A stretch of DNA of 64,000 bases. Origin: Paenibacillus sp. UNC451MF (GTDB taxonomy: Bacteria; Bacillota; Bacilli; Paenibacillales; NBRC-103111). Both the position numbers and the translations under genes were made by a program. The stretch covers positions 62,001-126,000 of the forward strand of contig NZ_JMLS01000018.1 in the NCBI RefSeq assembly GCF_000686845.1, read 5' to 3'. The notes beneath the pieces were generated by a model that made no database searches, was not told the origin of the DNA, and saw nothing but the letters and a program-made list of their open reading frames with translations. Of the stretch, positions 55,065 to 64,000 are shown one piece after another; the stretch's first letter is position 1, and each line of letters opens with the position of its first letter.

Positions 55065-57098
55065 ATGAAAATGAAAGACTTAGTCGTGTTGATTGGCATC
55101 ATCGGTATCATACTAATGATGGTTGTACCTGTACCCATATGGTTGTTAGATGTCCTGCTAATCATTAACATTTCGATTGCGCTAATGATTATCCTCGTAG
55201 GAATGAATACGCAGGATGCGCTGCAGTTTTCCATTTTTCCCTCTTTATTACTCATTACCACGCTGTTCCGATTAGCGCTCAACGTCTCGACAACCCGCAA
55301 TATTCTTGCAAACGCCGAGGCCGGTAATGTGGTCAAAACCTTTGGTTCTTTCGTTGCCCAAGGGAACATAGTTGTAGGCTTCGTTGTATTTATTATCCTT
55401 GTGCTCGTTCAATTTATCGTTATTACCAAAGGTTCTGAGCGCGTTGCCGAGGTAGCTGCTCGATTTACCTTGGATGCTATGCCTGGTAAGCAAATGAGTA
55501 TTGATGCCGACTTGAATGCCGGCTTAATTAACGAACAGCAAGCAAAAGAACGTCGTGAGAAGATCTCCCGAGAAGCGGATTTTTACGGAGCTATGGATGG
55601 TGCCAGTAAATTCGTTAAGGGGGATGCTATCGCAGGGATTATCATCCTGATCATTAACATTTTGGGTGGCCTCATCATTGGGATGACTATGAAAGGAATG
55701 GACATTAAGGAAGCAGGGTCCATTTATTCGATTCTAACAATCGGTGACGGTTTGGTCAGTCAAATCCCTGCATTGTTAATTTCTACCGCGGCAGGCTTGA
55801 TAGTAACCAGGGCTTCCTCGGAGGGGAACCTTGCTCATGATCTGACATCTCAAATTTTATCGTACCCTAAACTGCTCTATATTGTTGCAGGAACCATTAC
55901 TTTACTTGGTATCTTTACACCGATTCACTTATGGACAACATTACCAATCGCGGCGCTTCTAGCCTATGCAGCTACCAAAATGCAGCGTAATCTTGTGCTT
56001 AAGCAAGCTCAGGAGGATCAATTAGAAGAGGAACAGCAGATCGAAGAAGTTCGCAGTCCCGAAAGTGTTATCAGTCTGCTCCAGGTTGATCCTATCGAAT
56101 TTGAGTTTGGTTATGGATTAATTCCTTTAGCAGATACACAGCAAGGTGGGGACCTGCTTGACCGTATCATCCTGATCCGTCGTCAGTGTGCTCTTGAATT
56201 GGGACTTGTCGTTCCAGTCATTCGTATACGGGATAACATCCAATTAAAGCCTAACGAATACGTAATCAAAATTAAAGGGAACACGGTTGCTCGAGGTGAG
56301 CTGCTGTTAAATCATTACTTGGCTATGAGTCCAGGAATTGATGATGACTCCATCACAGGTATCGATACGTTGGAACCGGCTTTCGGTTTACCGGCGTTAT
56401 GGATTGATGAAGTGATGAAGGAGCGCGCAGAGCTTTCGGGTTACACAGTTGTTGATCCTCCTTCGGTTGTTGCGACCCATCTGACGGAAGTGATTAAGAA
56501 ACATGCTCACGAGCTGTTGGGTCGTCAAGAGACGAAATCGCTTATCGAAAATGTCAGAGAAAGCTATCCGGCTCTCGTGGACGACTTGATTCCGAGCGTT
56601 TTGTCGATTGGCGATGTGCAGAAGGTGCTGGTCAAGCTGCTGCGTGAGAAGATTTCCATCCGTGATCTGGTCACTATCATGGAAACATTGGCTGACTATG
56701 GTACATACACGAAAGATCCGGAAATCTTGACCGAATATGTTAGACAATCGTTGTCACGGCAAATTACTCAGCAGTTCGCAACAGGTAGTGATTCATTGAA
56801 GGTAATCACTGTTGGGCCTTCATTAGAGAAGAAAATTGCCGAGTCCGTCCAGCAATCTGATCAAGGCAGTTACTTGGCGTTAGATCCTTCTTCAACACAA
56901 ATGATTTACCAACGCATTACGGACCAAGTGACGAGACTCATTCAATCCGGTCAACAGCCTATCGTCCTGACTTCACCAACGATTCGGATGTATCTGAGAC
57001 AGCTGCTTGAAAGAACCATGCAAGATATCCCTGTTTTGTCATACAGTGAGCTAGAACCCAACGTAGAAATTCAAAGCATGGGGGTCGTTAATCTATGA
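55065..57098 (+). CDS. flhA: Flagellar export protein FlhA
   Basis: Forms the nonameric export ring that docks chaperones and substrates. The 677-residue protein has about eight N-terminal transmembrane segments (to about residue 310), the FHIPEP region (FRLALNVSTTRNIL, GDAIAGIIILIINILGG) and a large cytoplasmic domain. I chose the ATG at 55065 after AAAGGAGG rather than 55041; the resulting length equals that of B. subtilis. The stop overlaps flhF (ATGA). Confidence 0.97.
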   Translation: MKMKDLVVLIGIIGIILMMVVPVPIWLLDVLLIINISIALMIILVGMNTQDALQFSIFPSLLLITTLFRLALNVSTTRNILANAEAGNVVKTFGSFVAQGNIVVGFVVFIILVLVQFIVITKGSERVAEVAARFTLDAMPGKQMSIDADLNAGLINEQQAKERREKISREADFYGAMDGASKFVKGDAIAGIIILIINILGGLIIGMTMKGMDIKEAGSIYSILTIGDGLVSQIPALLISTAAGLIVTRASSEGNLAHDLTSQILSYPKLLYIVAGTITLLGIFTPIHLWTTLPIAALLAYAATKMQRNLVLKQAQEDQLEEEQQIEEVRSPESVISLLQVDPIEFEFGYGLIPLADTQQGGDLLDRIILIRRQCALELGLVVPVIRIRDNIQLKPNEYVIKIKGNTVARGELLLNHYLAMSPGIDDDSITGIDTLEPAFGLPALWIDEVMKERAELSGYTVVDPPSVVATHLTEVIKKHAHELLGRQETKSLIENVRESYPALVDDLIPSVLSIGDVQKVLVKLLREKISIRDLVTIMETLADYGTYTKDPEILTEYVRQSLSRQITQQFATGSDSLKVITVGPSLEKKIAESVQQSDQGSYLALDPSSTQMIYQRITDQVTRLIQSGQQPIVLTSPTIRMYLRQLLERTMQDIPVLSYSELEPNVEIQSMGVVNL

Positions 57099-58408
57099 GA
57101 GTGAAGCGTTATGTCGTTGATTCCATGCCGGATGCTTTGCAAAAAATTCGATCTGACCTTGGTAAGGATGCTGTCATATTGAACACCAAAGAAATTCGCT
57201 CCGGCGGATTTCTAGGCATGTTCGCAAAGAAAAAAATTGAAGTGATAGCTGCCACAGATTCGGCGGCAGCTGCGGCATCGCCGACGATTAACAAAGATTC
57301 CGGTGACACAATCGTACCACTCTCAAAGCCGGTAGCAAATAAAGTTTCAGAGGTTATAACGTATACCAGACCGACCTCAATGAAAAAGAGTAACTTATCA
57401 GAGGATAAATCAAACTTAGCTTTTCCGGATGTACCTGATGTTCTTGATCCTGAGGCTGCTCCAGAGCCTAAACAAGTACCTCAGCCTTCGGTAATAAAGC
57501 CAGTTCAAGCGGCTAGTTCGCAGTCCAGAGATGACTTGCTGCTTCAGGAAATAAAGCAGATGAAGCAGTTCATGCATCAGTTATCCGTACAAGGTCATCC
57601 TGCCGTACCTATGGATCCTATCTTAGAACGACTGCAGCAGCGCCTGCTGGATCAGGAAGTGGATCCAGAAATTGTAGATCGTCTTATAGCAAAAGCAGCG
57701 GAAGAGGCTGAAGCGGGAGGCATTCCCCTTACGGAAAAACACGCACGGCTTTCTTTGGAAAGACAACTGAATGAGTTGTTTGTAACGGGAACGAACAAAC
57801 GCTTGGATCATGATACGAAAGTAGCTCATTTTGTAGGTCCTACGGGTGTAGGCAAGACAACGACCATTGCTAAGCTGGCTGCAGAGCAAGTGCTGAAATA
57901 TCATCGGAAAGTTGGATTTATTACTTCCGACACGTATCGAATAGCTGCTGTAGAGCAATTGAAAACTTATGGGACGATTCTCAATGTTCCATTAGAGGTT
58001 GTCTTTTCACCACAGGATTTACCGAGAGCTTTTGAACAAATGAAAGATCGCGACATTATTTTCATGGATACTGCGGGACGCAATTTTCGCAATGAAATGT
58101 ATGTTTCCGAGCTGAACGCCCTACTTCAATCGGAAGGGAAGAATGAAACATTTCTAGTGCTGAGCTTGACGACCAAGTATAAAGACATGAAAGCTATCGC
58201 CGAGAACTTTACGAAGTTCAAGTTAGATAAAGTATTGTTTACGAAAATGGACGAGACGGATACTTATGGTTCCATTATTAATTTGGCGAATGATTTTCAG
58301 CTGCAGACGTCATATGTCACACATGGCCAAAGCGTTCCCGAAGACATAACGGAATTAGGTGAACAGCAGATCATTGACCTGATACTGGGGGTTGAGCAGG
58401 ATGAATGA
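57095..58408 (+). CDS. flhF: Flagellar biosynthesis GTPase FlhF
   Basis: SRP-type GTPase that sets flagellar position. The 437-residue protein has a basic N-terminus (MRVKRYVVDSMPDALQKIRSDLG), a variable linker (about 60-165) and an NG domain. The NG domain shows [10 protein letters not shown] at 248-257, MDTAGRNF and KMDETDTYG. It is coupled to flhA upstream and overlaps flhG downstream, its known GTPase activator. Confidence 0.97.
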   Translation: MRVKRYVVDSMPDALQKIRSDLGKDAVILNTKEIRSGGFLGMFAKKKIEVIAATDSAAAAASPTINKDSGDTIVPLSKPVANKVSEVITYTRPTSMKKSNLSEDKSNLAFPDVPDVLDPEAAPEPKQVPQPSVIKPVQAASSQSRDDLLLQEIKQMKQFMHQLSVQGHPAVPMDPILERLQQRLLDQEVDPEIVDRLIAKAAEEAEAGGIPLTEKHARLSLERQLNELFVTGTNKRLDHDTKVAHFVGPTGVGKTTTIAKLAAEQVLKYHRKVGFITSDTYRIAAVEQLKTYGTILNVPLEVVFSPQDLPRAFEQMKDRDIIFMDTAGRNFRNEMYVSELNALLQSEGKNETFLVLSLTTKYKDMKAIAENFTKFKLDKVLFTKMDETDTYGSIINLANDFQLQTSYVTHGQSVPEDITELGEQQIIDLILGVEQDE

Positions 58409-59282
58409 TCAGGCTCAAGGGCTGCGAAATCTAATCCTGAATCAACATCAGCAGAGGCAGCGTGAGTCAACCAGGACACGAATCCTTACAGTGACTAGCG
58501 GTAAGGGTGGGGTAGGCAAATCCAACTTTACACTGAATTTTGCATTAACTTTACAGAAAAAAGGATTCAAGGTTCTTGTTTTTGACGCTGACATCGGGTT
58601 AGCCAATATAGATGTTCTGATGGGGGTCACAGCCAAATACAGCCTTTATCATCTCTTGAAAAAAGAAAAAACGATTTGGGAGATCATCCAGCAAGGTCCT
58701 AATGGATTGCAATTTATTGCTGGAGGCTCTGGTTTCCAAGATTTGATCCGGTTAACGGAGGAGCAGCTCGACTATTTTGCTGATCAGGTGCAGCAATTAA
58801 ACGGAACAGTTGATTTCATTATTTTCGATACGGGCGCCGGCTTATCTAAGGAAACATTGAAGTTCATTTTATCAGCGGAAGAGACGATTGTTGTAACGAC
58901 TCCTGAACCCACATCCATTACGGATGCTTATGCAATTATTAAAATGATAAGTTCAATGGAAGAGTCGATTCGTTTTAAATTGGTTGTGAACCGTGTGACC
59001 GATTGGAAGGAAGGAAGACAAACGGCGGATAAAATCAGCATGGTTGCAAAACAATTTCTGAAGCTGGATATACCAACCTTAGGCTTTGTTTATGACGACA
59101 GCAATGTATCCAAAGCAGTCAAAAAGCAAGTTCCTTTTACAGTTCAATATCCTTCCTGTCCTGCCTCACAATCGATAAGCAGATTGGCTGACGATTTTAT
59201 TTCTAGACAGTCACAGTCGGAGCAGCCTGAGGGTGCAGTGAAAAATTTCATGTCTAAAATGATGAAATATTTGAGACATTAG
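58401..59282 (+). CDS. flhG: Flagellar number regulator FlhG (YlxH)
   Basis: MinD-like ATPase that activates FlhF GTPase and controls flagellar pattern. The 293-residue protein has an N-terminal activator region (NDQAQGLRNLILNQHQQR), the deviant Walker A SGKGGVGKSN at 33-42, FDADIGLANIDVLMG and FDTGAGLS. The C-terminal membrane helix is suggested by VKNFMSKMMKYLRH. The ATG at 58401 lies within the end of flhF. Confidence 0.96.
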   Translation: MNDQAQGLRNLILNQHQQRQRESTRTRILTVTSGKGGVGKSNFTLNFALTLQKKGFKVLVFDADIGLANIDVLMGVTAKYSLYHLLKKEKTIWEIIQQGPNGLQFIAGGSGFQDLIRLTEEQLDYFADQVQQLNGTVDFIIFDTGAGLSKETLKFILSAEETIVVTTPEPTSITDAYAIIKMISSMEESIRFKLVVNRVTDWKEGRQTADKISMVAKQFLKLDIPTLGFVYDDSNVSKAVKKQVPFTVQYPSCPASQSISRLADDFISRQSQSEQPEGAVKNFMSKMMKYLRH

Positions 59283-59330
59283 CAGCCTCTTACTAACAAA
59301 TCAGACAACCTGTGGGGGGAGAGACTTCGT

Positions 59331-60455
59331 ATGAGAACCTATAACGTACTAGTTGTCGATGATTCGATTTTTATGAGGAAGATCATCACTGATCTGATCT
59401 CTGAGGATCCTCAGTTCCGGGTCGTAGCAACAGCCAAGAACGGCATGGAAGCTGTAGAAATGGTCAAAACGTTAAAACCCGATGCCGTCACTATGGATAT
59501 TGAAATGCCAGTGATGAACGGGCTAGACGCATTGAAGAAAATTATGACGGAGCATCCGACTCCAGTAATCATGCTAAGCAGCCTAACTCAAGAAGGTGCT
59601 AGAGAAACGATCATTGCACTAGAGAGAGGTGCAGTCGATTTTGTAGGAAAGCCTTCAGGTTCCATTTCGTTAGACCTTCATAAGGTTAAAGTTTCGTTAC
59701 TTGAAAAACTTCATATTGCTGTGAAAACAAACGCTGCCAAGTTTACAGCTAATCCATTAAGAAACACAATTTTCGATAGACTTAAGATGGCTAAAGAGAT
59801 CATAACGAAGAAGGAGTTGGCTGCGGCTTCCGAGATTTCGAATCCATCCAAAACGAACTCGGCTTCAGCTACACAAGTACAGCAGTTAGTTGCAATTGGG
59901 ACTTCAACCGGAGGGCCTCGTGCTCTTCATCAGGTCATCTCCAATATCCCGGCTGACTTTCCCGCTCCTATTGTTATTGTTCAGCATATGCCTCCTAATT
60001 TTACGAAATCGTTGGCTCAAAGGCTGGATTCGGTATCCGAGCTGCATGTAGTGGAAGCAGAGAATGGCATGGTTTTAAATAACGGATGTGCTTACATCGC
60101 ACCGGGTGGTTTTCATATGATGGTTGCCCGGAATGGTCCAGGGATGTACAAAATTTATTTGAGCAAGGAAGATCCGAGAAACGGACATCGACCTTCGGTT
60201 GATGTATTATTTGAATCTCTTTTACCGTTGAAGGAATTAAAGCGTCACATTGTTTTGATGACAGGAATGGGTTCTGACGGTGCCAAAGGAATGCTTTCAT
60301 TAAAACAGGCAGGAGCCGTAACCACGATTGCTGAGTCAGAAGACACTTGCATTGTCTATGGTATGCCTAGGGCTGCGGTAGAGCTTCAATGCGTTACACA
60401 TATATTACCTCAACAGGAAATAGCCCAACAGTTAACACAGGCTGTGATTCATTAG
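59331..60455 (+). CDS. cheB: Chemoreceptor methylesterase CheB
   Basis: Removes methyl groups from, and deamidates, chemoreceptors. The 374-residue protein has a receiver domain with phospho-acceptor Asp56 and a linker. The catalytic domain shows the serine motif GTSTGGPRAL, the histidine motif QHMPPNFT and MTGMGSDGAKGM with the catalytic Asp. GGGGGAGAG precedes the ATG. Confidence 0.98.
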   Translation: MRTYNVLVVDDSIFMRKIITDLISEDPQFRVVATAKNGMEAVEMVKTLKPDAVTMDIEMPVMNGLDALKKIMTEHPTPVIMLSSLTQEGARETIIALERGAVDFVGKPSGSISLDLHKVKVSLLEKLHIAVKTNAAKFTANPLRNTIFDRLKMAKEIITKKELAAASEISNPSKTNSASATQVQQLVAIGTSTGGPRALHQVISNIPADFPAPIVIVQHMPPNFTKSLAQRLDSVSELHVVEAENGMVLNNGCAYIAPGGFHMMVARNGPGMYKIYLSKEDPRNGHRPSVDVLFESLLPLKELKRHIVLMTGMGSDGAKGMLSLKQAGAVTTIAESEDTCIVYGMPRAAVELQCVTHILPQQEIAQQLTQAVIH

Positions 60456-60512
60456 TCCTTGTTCTTTGGGTGTACATATAGGGTTGGATTAAATTGACGG
60501 AGGTGTGTGGTT

Positions 60513-62561
60513 ATGGAATTAAATCAATACTTATCGATGTTTATTGATGAATCCAGAGAACATCTGCAGGCGATGAACGACAATTTGCTAAGCTTGGAAA
60601 ACAGCCCCGAGGATGTAAGCATAGTACATCATATCTTTCGCTCGGCGCATACGCTTAAGGGTATGTCGGCAACCATGGGATTTGAGGATTTAGCGTCCTT
60701 GACTCATGAAATGGAAAACGTACTAGACTTGGTTCGTAATCATAAGTTGAAAATGGACTCGTTTATTTTCGATTGTACCTTCAAGAGCTTGGATGCATTG
60801 GAGGCCATGGTAGAGGATATTATTCAAGGCGGAACCGGTAAGCTGGATGTTCAAGAGATTGTAGCTTCACTGAAATCTATCGTTAGTGGTGATTATTTAA
60901 AAGCCGGAGCAGCTTCAACTACTGGAGCAGTTAAGCAGGAGTCATCGCAAGAAGCGGCATTGGATGAATTCCAACTATCCATTATTCAACAATCGATAGA
61001 AGCCGGTTTGTCGGTCTGCCTCGTTGAAGTAGGGGTTCGTGAAGACTGCGTCCTTAAAGCAGCGAGAGCTTATATGGTTTTTAACATTTTAGAGCAAAAC
61101 GGAGAGGTCATCAAATGTTCTCCTTCGGTTGAAGACATCGAGCAGGAACGGTTTGATAATCATTTCTCTGTATTCTTCATTTCTCACATCGATAAGGATA
61201 GTTTGGAAAAGCAAGTGGCCAGTGTTTCAGAAATTGAGAAGGCAACCGTCACTTTGTTGGATCAAGCTAAGCTGGATGAACTAATGAAGCCGCCTGTGCA
61301 GCAAGCACAGTTGGAAGTTGCGGCTGCGGTAGCTGAACCGGTGGCACATCCACCTGCATCAGCGAATACGGAAGCCAAAAAGCCAGCAGCAGCTGCCAAC
61401 GCACCTGTTGCGAATCGGACGATTCGGGTTGATATTGAGCGTTTGGATGCATTGATGAATTTATTCAGTGAATTGCTGATCGATCGCGTTCGTTTGGAGC
61501 AGTTGGCCAGTGAAGTGAAAAGAAGCGACTTAACTGAAACCGTTGAGCACATGAGTCGTGTTAGCAGCGACTTGCAAAATATTGTATTGAAGCTTCGAAT
61601 GGTTCCTATTGATACGGTATTTAACCGATTCCCACGTATGATTCGTGACGTAGCCAAAACGCTGAATAAAAAGGTGGATCTGATCATTACGGGAGCAGAC
61701 ACCGAATTGGATCGTACCGTTATTGATGAAATCGGTGACCCACTGGTGCATTTGCTTAGAAACTCTGTAGACCACGGCGTTGAGCCAATAAGTGATCGTA
61801 CCAGTGCTGGGAAGTCGGAAACAGGAACGATCCATTTGCGAGCTTTCCATAGCGGAAACCATGTCTTTATAGAGATTGAGGATGATGGTCGAGGAATTAA
61901 TCGTGAAAAAGTGCTAAGCATTGCTGTTAAAAACGGTGTTATTCCACAAGATCAAGCAGCTAAAATGTCGGATGAAGAAGTGTACATGCTTTTATTCGCA
62001 TCCGGGTTTAGTACTGCAGATAAAATTTCGGATATTTCTGGTCGTGGAGTTGGATTGGACGTTGTAAAAACGAAGATTGAGAGCTTGGGAGGAACAGTAC
62101 AGGTTGAATCGAAATGGGGAAAAGGCTCGAAGTTCTCTGTACAGCTTCCGCTTACTCTATCCATCATTTCGGCGATGCTAATCCGGCTGAGCAATGAGAA
62201 GTATGCGATTCCGCTATCTTCAATTGTTGAGACGGCTGCTATTAAGCAGGATCAAATTCGTTTCGTGCACGGCAACAAAATGGTTAATTACCGCAACAGT
62301 GTTATTCCATTAGTTTCTCTTGGTAAGCTATTCGACGTACCGAATACAGTTGAAGCGACTGAGGGTGAGACGCAAATCGTTGTCATCCGCAAAGGGGAGA
62401 AGCTTGCTGCTCTTGTAGTCGACGAGTTTATTGGACAACAGGAGATTGTTTTGAAATCTCTTGGGAAATATTTAACGAACTTGTTCGCTATTTCTGGCGC
62501 TACGATATTAGGAGACGGCCAAGTAGCTCTTATCATCGATACCAATGCATTAATTAAGTAA
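60513..62561 (+). CDS. cheA: Chemotaxis histidine kinase CheA
   Basis: Central kinase that phosphorylates CheY and CheB. The 682-residue protein has the Hpt domain with His46 in RSAHTLKG. A P2-like region spans about 155-260 and an Ala/Pro linker follows. The dimerisation helices contain RLDALMNLFSELLIDR, the kinase domain DPLVHLLRNSVDHG, EIEDDGRGIN and GRGVGLDVVKTKI, and the CheW-like end closes the protein. ATG at 60513 after GGAGGTGTG. Confidence 0.98.
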   Translation: MELNQYLSMFIDESREHLQAMNDNLLSLENSPEDVSIVHHIFRSAHTLKGMSATMGFEDLASLTHEMENVLDLVRNHKLKMDSFIFDCTFKSLDALEAMVEDIIQGGTGKLDVQEIVASLKSIVSGDYLKAGAASTTGAVKQESSQEAALDEFQLSIIQQSIEAGLSVCLVEVGVREDCVLKAARAYMVFNILEQNGEVIKCSPSVEDIEQERFDNHFSVFFISHIDKDSLEKQVASVSEIEKATVTLLDQAKLDELMKPPVQQAQLEVAAAVAEPVAHPPASANTEAKKPAAAANAPVANRTIRVDIERLDALMNLFSELLIDRVRLEQLASEVKRSDLTETVEHMSRVSSDLQNIVLKLRMVPIDTVFNRFPRMIRDVAKTLNKKVDLIITGADTELDRTVIDEIGDPLVHLLRNSVDHGVEPISDRTSAGKSETGTIHLRAFHSGNHVFIEIEDDGRGINREKVLSIAVKNGVIPQDQAAKMSDEEVYMLLFASGFSTADKISDISGRGVGLDVVKTKIESLGGTVQVESKWGKGSKFSVQLPLTLSIISAMLIRLSNEKYAIPLSSIVETAAIKQDQIRFVHGNKMVNYRNSVIPLVSLGKLFDVPNTVEATEGETQIVVIRKGEKLAALVVDEFIGQQEIVLKSLGKYLTNLFAISGATILGDGQVALIIDTNALIK

Positions 62562-62611
62562 TTAGTCATAGCGTTTCCTAATCGATACACATTCTAAGGG
62601 AGGCAAGGAAT

Positions 62612-63073
62612 ATGGGAGAAGAAATCAAAGTCATTGTTTTTGCTCTGGCACATGAGGAATATGGCGTAGAAGTAGAGAAGGTACGCACGATTGAACGGAT
62701 GCAGCCAATGACAAGGGTGCCTAAGACACCTGAGTTTGTCAGAGGGGTCATTAACTTGCGAGGTGTTGTGACTCCAGTTATCGATCTACGTGGACGATTT
62801 GGATTCAAGGAAAGCGAATTTACGGATAGCTCACGGATTATCATTGTCGCTGTGAATGATATCGAAGTCGGATTAATTGTAGATTCGGCTAATGATGTTA
62901 TCGATGTGGATACAGATAATATTGATGATCCGCCAGAAATTGTTGGCGGCATTAAAGCAAAATATTTACACGGAATTGCTAAGGTGAGTGATAACAGGTT
63001 GCTAATCCTATTAAATTTACAAGAAGTATTGAATAAGAGTGAAATTATCCAACTAGAAAGCCTAGAGGAGTAA
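62612..63073 (+). CDS. cheW: Chemotaxis coupling protein CheW
   Basis: A 153-residue adaptor joining receptors to CheA. The SH3-like fold shows EEYGVEVEKVRTIERMQPMTRVP, GVINLRGVVTPVIDLR and VDSANDVIDV. AAGGGAGG precedes the ATG; cheC begins 4 bases after the stop. Confidence 0.98.
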   Translation: MGEEIKVIVFALAHEEYGVEVEKVRTIERMQPMTRVPKTPEFVRGVINLRGVVTPVIDLRGRFGFKESEFTDSSRIIIVAVNDIEVGLIVDSANDVIDVDTDNIDDPPEIVGGIKAKYLHGIAKVSDNRLLILLNLQEVLNKSEIIQLESLEE

Positions 63074-63077
63074 TCAC

Positions 63078-63698
63078 GTGGAATTATTCAACCGACTAGC
63101 AGATTTTCAAATGGATGTTCTGAAAGAAGTCGGCAACATAGGTGCGGGGCATGCGGCAACGGCTTTATCCAAACTTTTGGATAAGCCCGTTGATATGCTT
63201 GTACCTAAAGTGCGAGTAGTTGCATTCGAAGAAATCGCTGACAGCGTTGGCGGTGCGGAAGAGGTCGTTATCGCTATTTTCCTTCGTGTAGAAGGGGAGA
63301 CACCTGGTAATCTGTTTTTTATTATGACGATGGAGTCCGCAAAAAAATTACTTCGCAGTTTAGTAGGAATTATGGCGACTCATGACGAAAATTATACAGA
63401 GATGGAACTTTCTGCTCTATGCGAGATTGGCAATATTTTAGCAGGGTCCTATTTGTCCTCACTTGCAGATTTCACGCAATTGGCTATGTCACCTACGGTT
63501 CCTTCTATAGCTATTGATATGGCAGGAGCAATCCTAAGCTTTGGTCTCCTTCAATTCGGTCAAATGGGTGATCATGCATTATTAATTGATACGAAGTTTT
63601 TGGATGGTAATGAGGAAGTGAAGGGTCATTTCTTTTTAATTCCTGATCCGGAATCATTCGATAAAATTTTTAAAGCTTTGGGAGTAGAATCGCCATGA
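63078..63698 (+). CDS. cheC: CheY-P phosphatase CheC
   Basis: Dephosphorylates CheY-P, stimulated by CheD. The 206-residue protein has both phosphatase sites (Glu17/Asn20 in EVGNIGAGHAATAL and Glu116/Asn119 in EIGNILAGSYL). GTG start at 63078 after GAGGAG. The stop overlaps the cheD ATG. Confidence 0.97.
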   Translation: MELFNRLADFQMDVLKEVGNIGAGHAATALSKLLDKPVDMLVPKVRVVAFEEIADSVGGAEEVVIAIFLRVEGETPGNLFFIMTMESAKKLLRSLVGIMATHDENYTEMELSALCEIGNILAGSYLSSLADFTQLAMSPTVPSIAIDMAGAILSFGLLQFGQMGDHALLIDTKFLDGNEEVKGHFFLIPDPESFDKIFKALGVESP

Positions 63699-64000
63699 TC
63701 CAGGACAATTACATCAAGGTGGGCATGGCTGACCTGAATGTTACTCACTTGACCGGAGTGTTGAAGACGACGGGTTTAGGATCTTGCGTAGGACTTACTC
63801 TATATGATGCTAAAGCAAAAGTAGCCGGAATGGCGCATGTGATGCTGCCGACCTCGGAAATAGCGAGGGAAGGAAAGCTCAATATTGCGAAATATGCCGA
63901 TACGGCCGTTCCTGAGATGATTCAGAGAATGGAGGGCTTAGGCGCTTCTATTAAAAGAATGGAAGCCAAAATGGCTGGAGGCTCCCAAATGTTTGCATTT
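63695..64000 (+). CDS. cheD: Chemoreceptor deamidase CheD (3' end outside window)
   Basis: Deamidates receptor glutamines and forms a complex with CheC. The visible 102 codons include the catalytic Cys31 in GLGSCVG, the His in GMAHVMLP and KMAGGSQMF. The ATG at 63695 overlaps the cheC stop (ATGA). The gene is cut by the window end, not broken. sigD and swrB usually follow. Confidence 0.96.
   Translation, partial: MIQDNYIKVGMADLNVTHLTGVLKTTGLGSCVGLTLYDAKAKVAGMAHVMLPTSEIAREGKLNIAKYADTAVPEMIQRMEGLGASIKRMEAKMAGGSQMFAF

Noticed and set aside
63887-63895. GCCGATAC inside cheD, considered as a sigma-D -10 element
   Set aside because: It differs at the last base, has no TAAA at the right distance, and lies within coding sequence.
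1-64000. Search for mobile elements, CRISPR arrays, defence genes, tRNA or rRNA
   Set aside because: No transposase, integrase, direct-repeat array, toxin-antitoxin pair or stable RNA gene was seen; the window is conserved core chromosome.

Overview
This window is a chromosomal housekeeping segment from a low-to-mid GC Gram-positive bacterium of the order Bacillales. The best guess is Paenibacillus or a close relative. That inference rests on Bacillus-type gene order (smc-ftsY-ylxM-ffh-rpsP-rimM-trmD-rplS, then dprA-topA-trmFO-hslVU-codY leading into a fla/che operon). It also rests on AGGAGG-type ribosome binding sites, frequent TTG and GTG starts, FapR and CodY, and a fusion of the ylbLMN-rpmF block to the fapR-plsX block. 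I saw no insertion sequence, prophage, CRISPR array, rRNA or tRNA gene.

Layout. (1) 1-3097: the end of a Lon-like PDZ protease (ylbL/sepM family), convergent tmcAL, then ylbN-rpmF behind a near-perfect sigma-A promoter. (2) 3428-10300: the fatty acid cluster fapR-plsX-fabH-fabD-fabG-acpP-fabF, then rnc. (3) 10477-21918: chromosome organisation, protein targeting and ribosome genes (smc, ftsY, ylxM, ffh, rpsP, khpA, rimM, trmD, rplS, lepB, rbgA, rnhB). (4) 22035-26874: a FliK-like protein and a free FlhB-C-terminal-like protein behind a textbook sigma-D promoter, then yraN, convergent yifB/comM and an unrecognised small zinc-ribbon protein. (5) 27217-37085: sucCD, dprA, topA, trmFO, hslVU and codY, with no xerC/codV gene between trmFO and hslV. 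(6) 37303-64000: a long, tightly packed fla/che operon from flgB to cheD, which the window edge truncates.

How the parts work together. FapR controls lipid synthesis, and PlsX with the Fab enzymes and ACP make acyl chains. SMC, FtsY, Ffh and YlxM serve chromosome compaction and membrane targeting. RpsP, RimM, TrmD, RplS and RbgA make and mature ribosomes and tRNA. CodY is a GTP and branched-chain amino acid sensor next to the flagellar operon. The fla/che genes encode rod, MS ring, C ring, export apparatus, hook and the full CheA/W/Y/B/C/D signalling set.

Most of the window is conserved and well described. The least explained signal is the exact sigma-D promoter (TAAA-N14-GCCGATAT, 21954-21979) in front of the orphan FliK-like/FlhB-C-like pair. 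It ties this pair to the late flagellar regulon although it lies about 13 kb from the main operon. Smaller points of interest are divergent promoters that share one -35 element, hairpins without U-tracts flanking flgE, the N-terminus of HslV, and the zinc-ribbon orphan.
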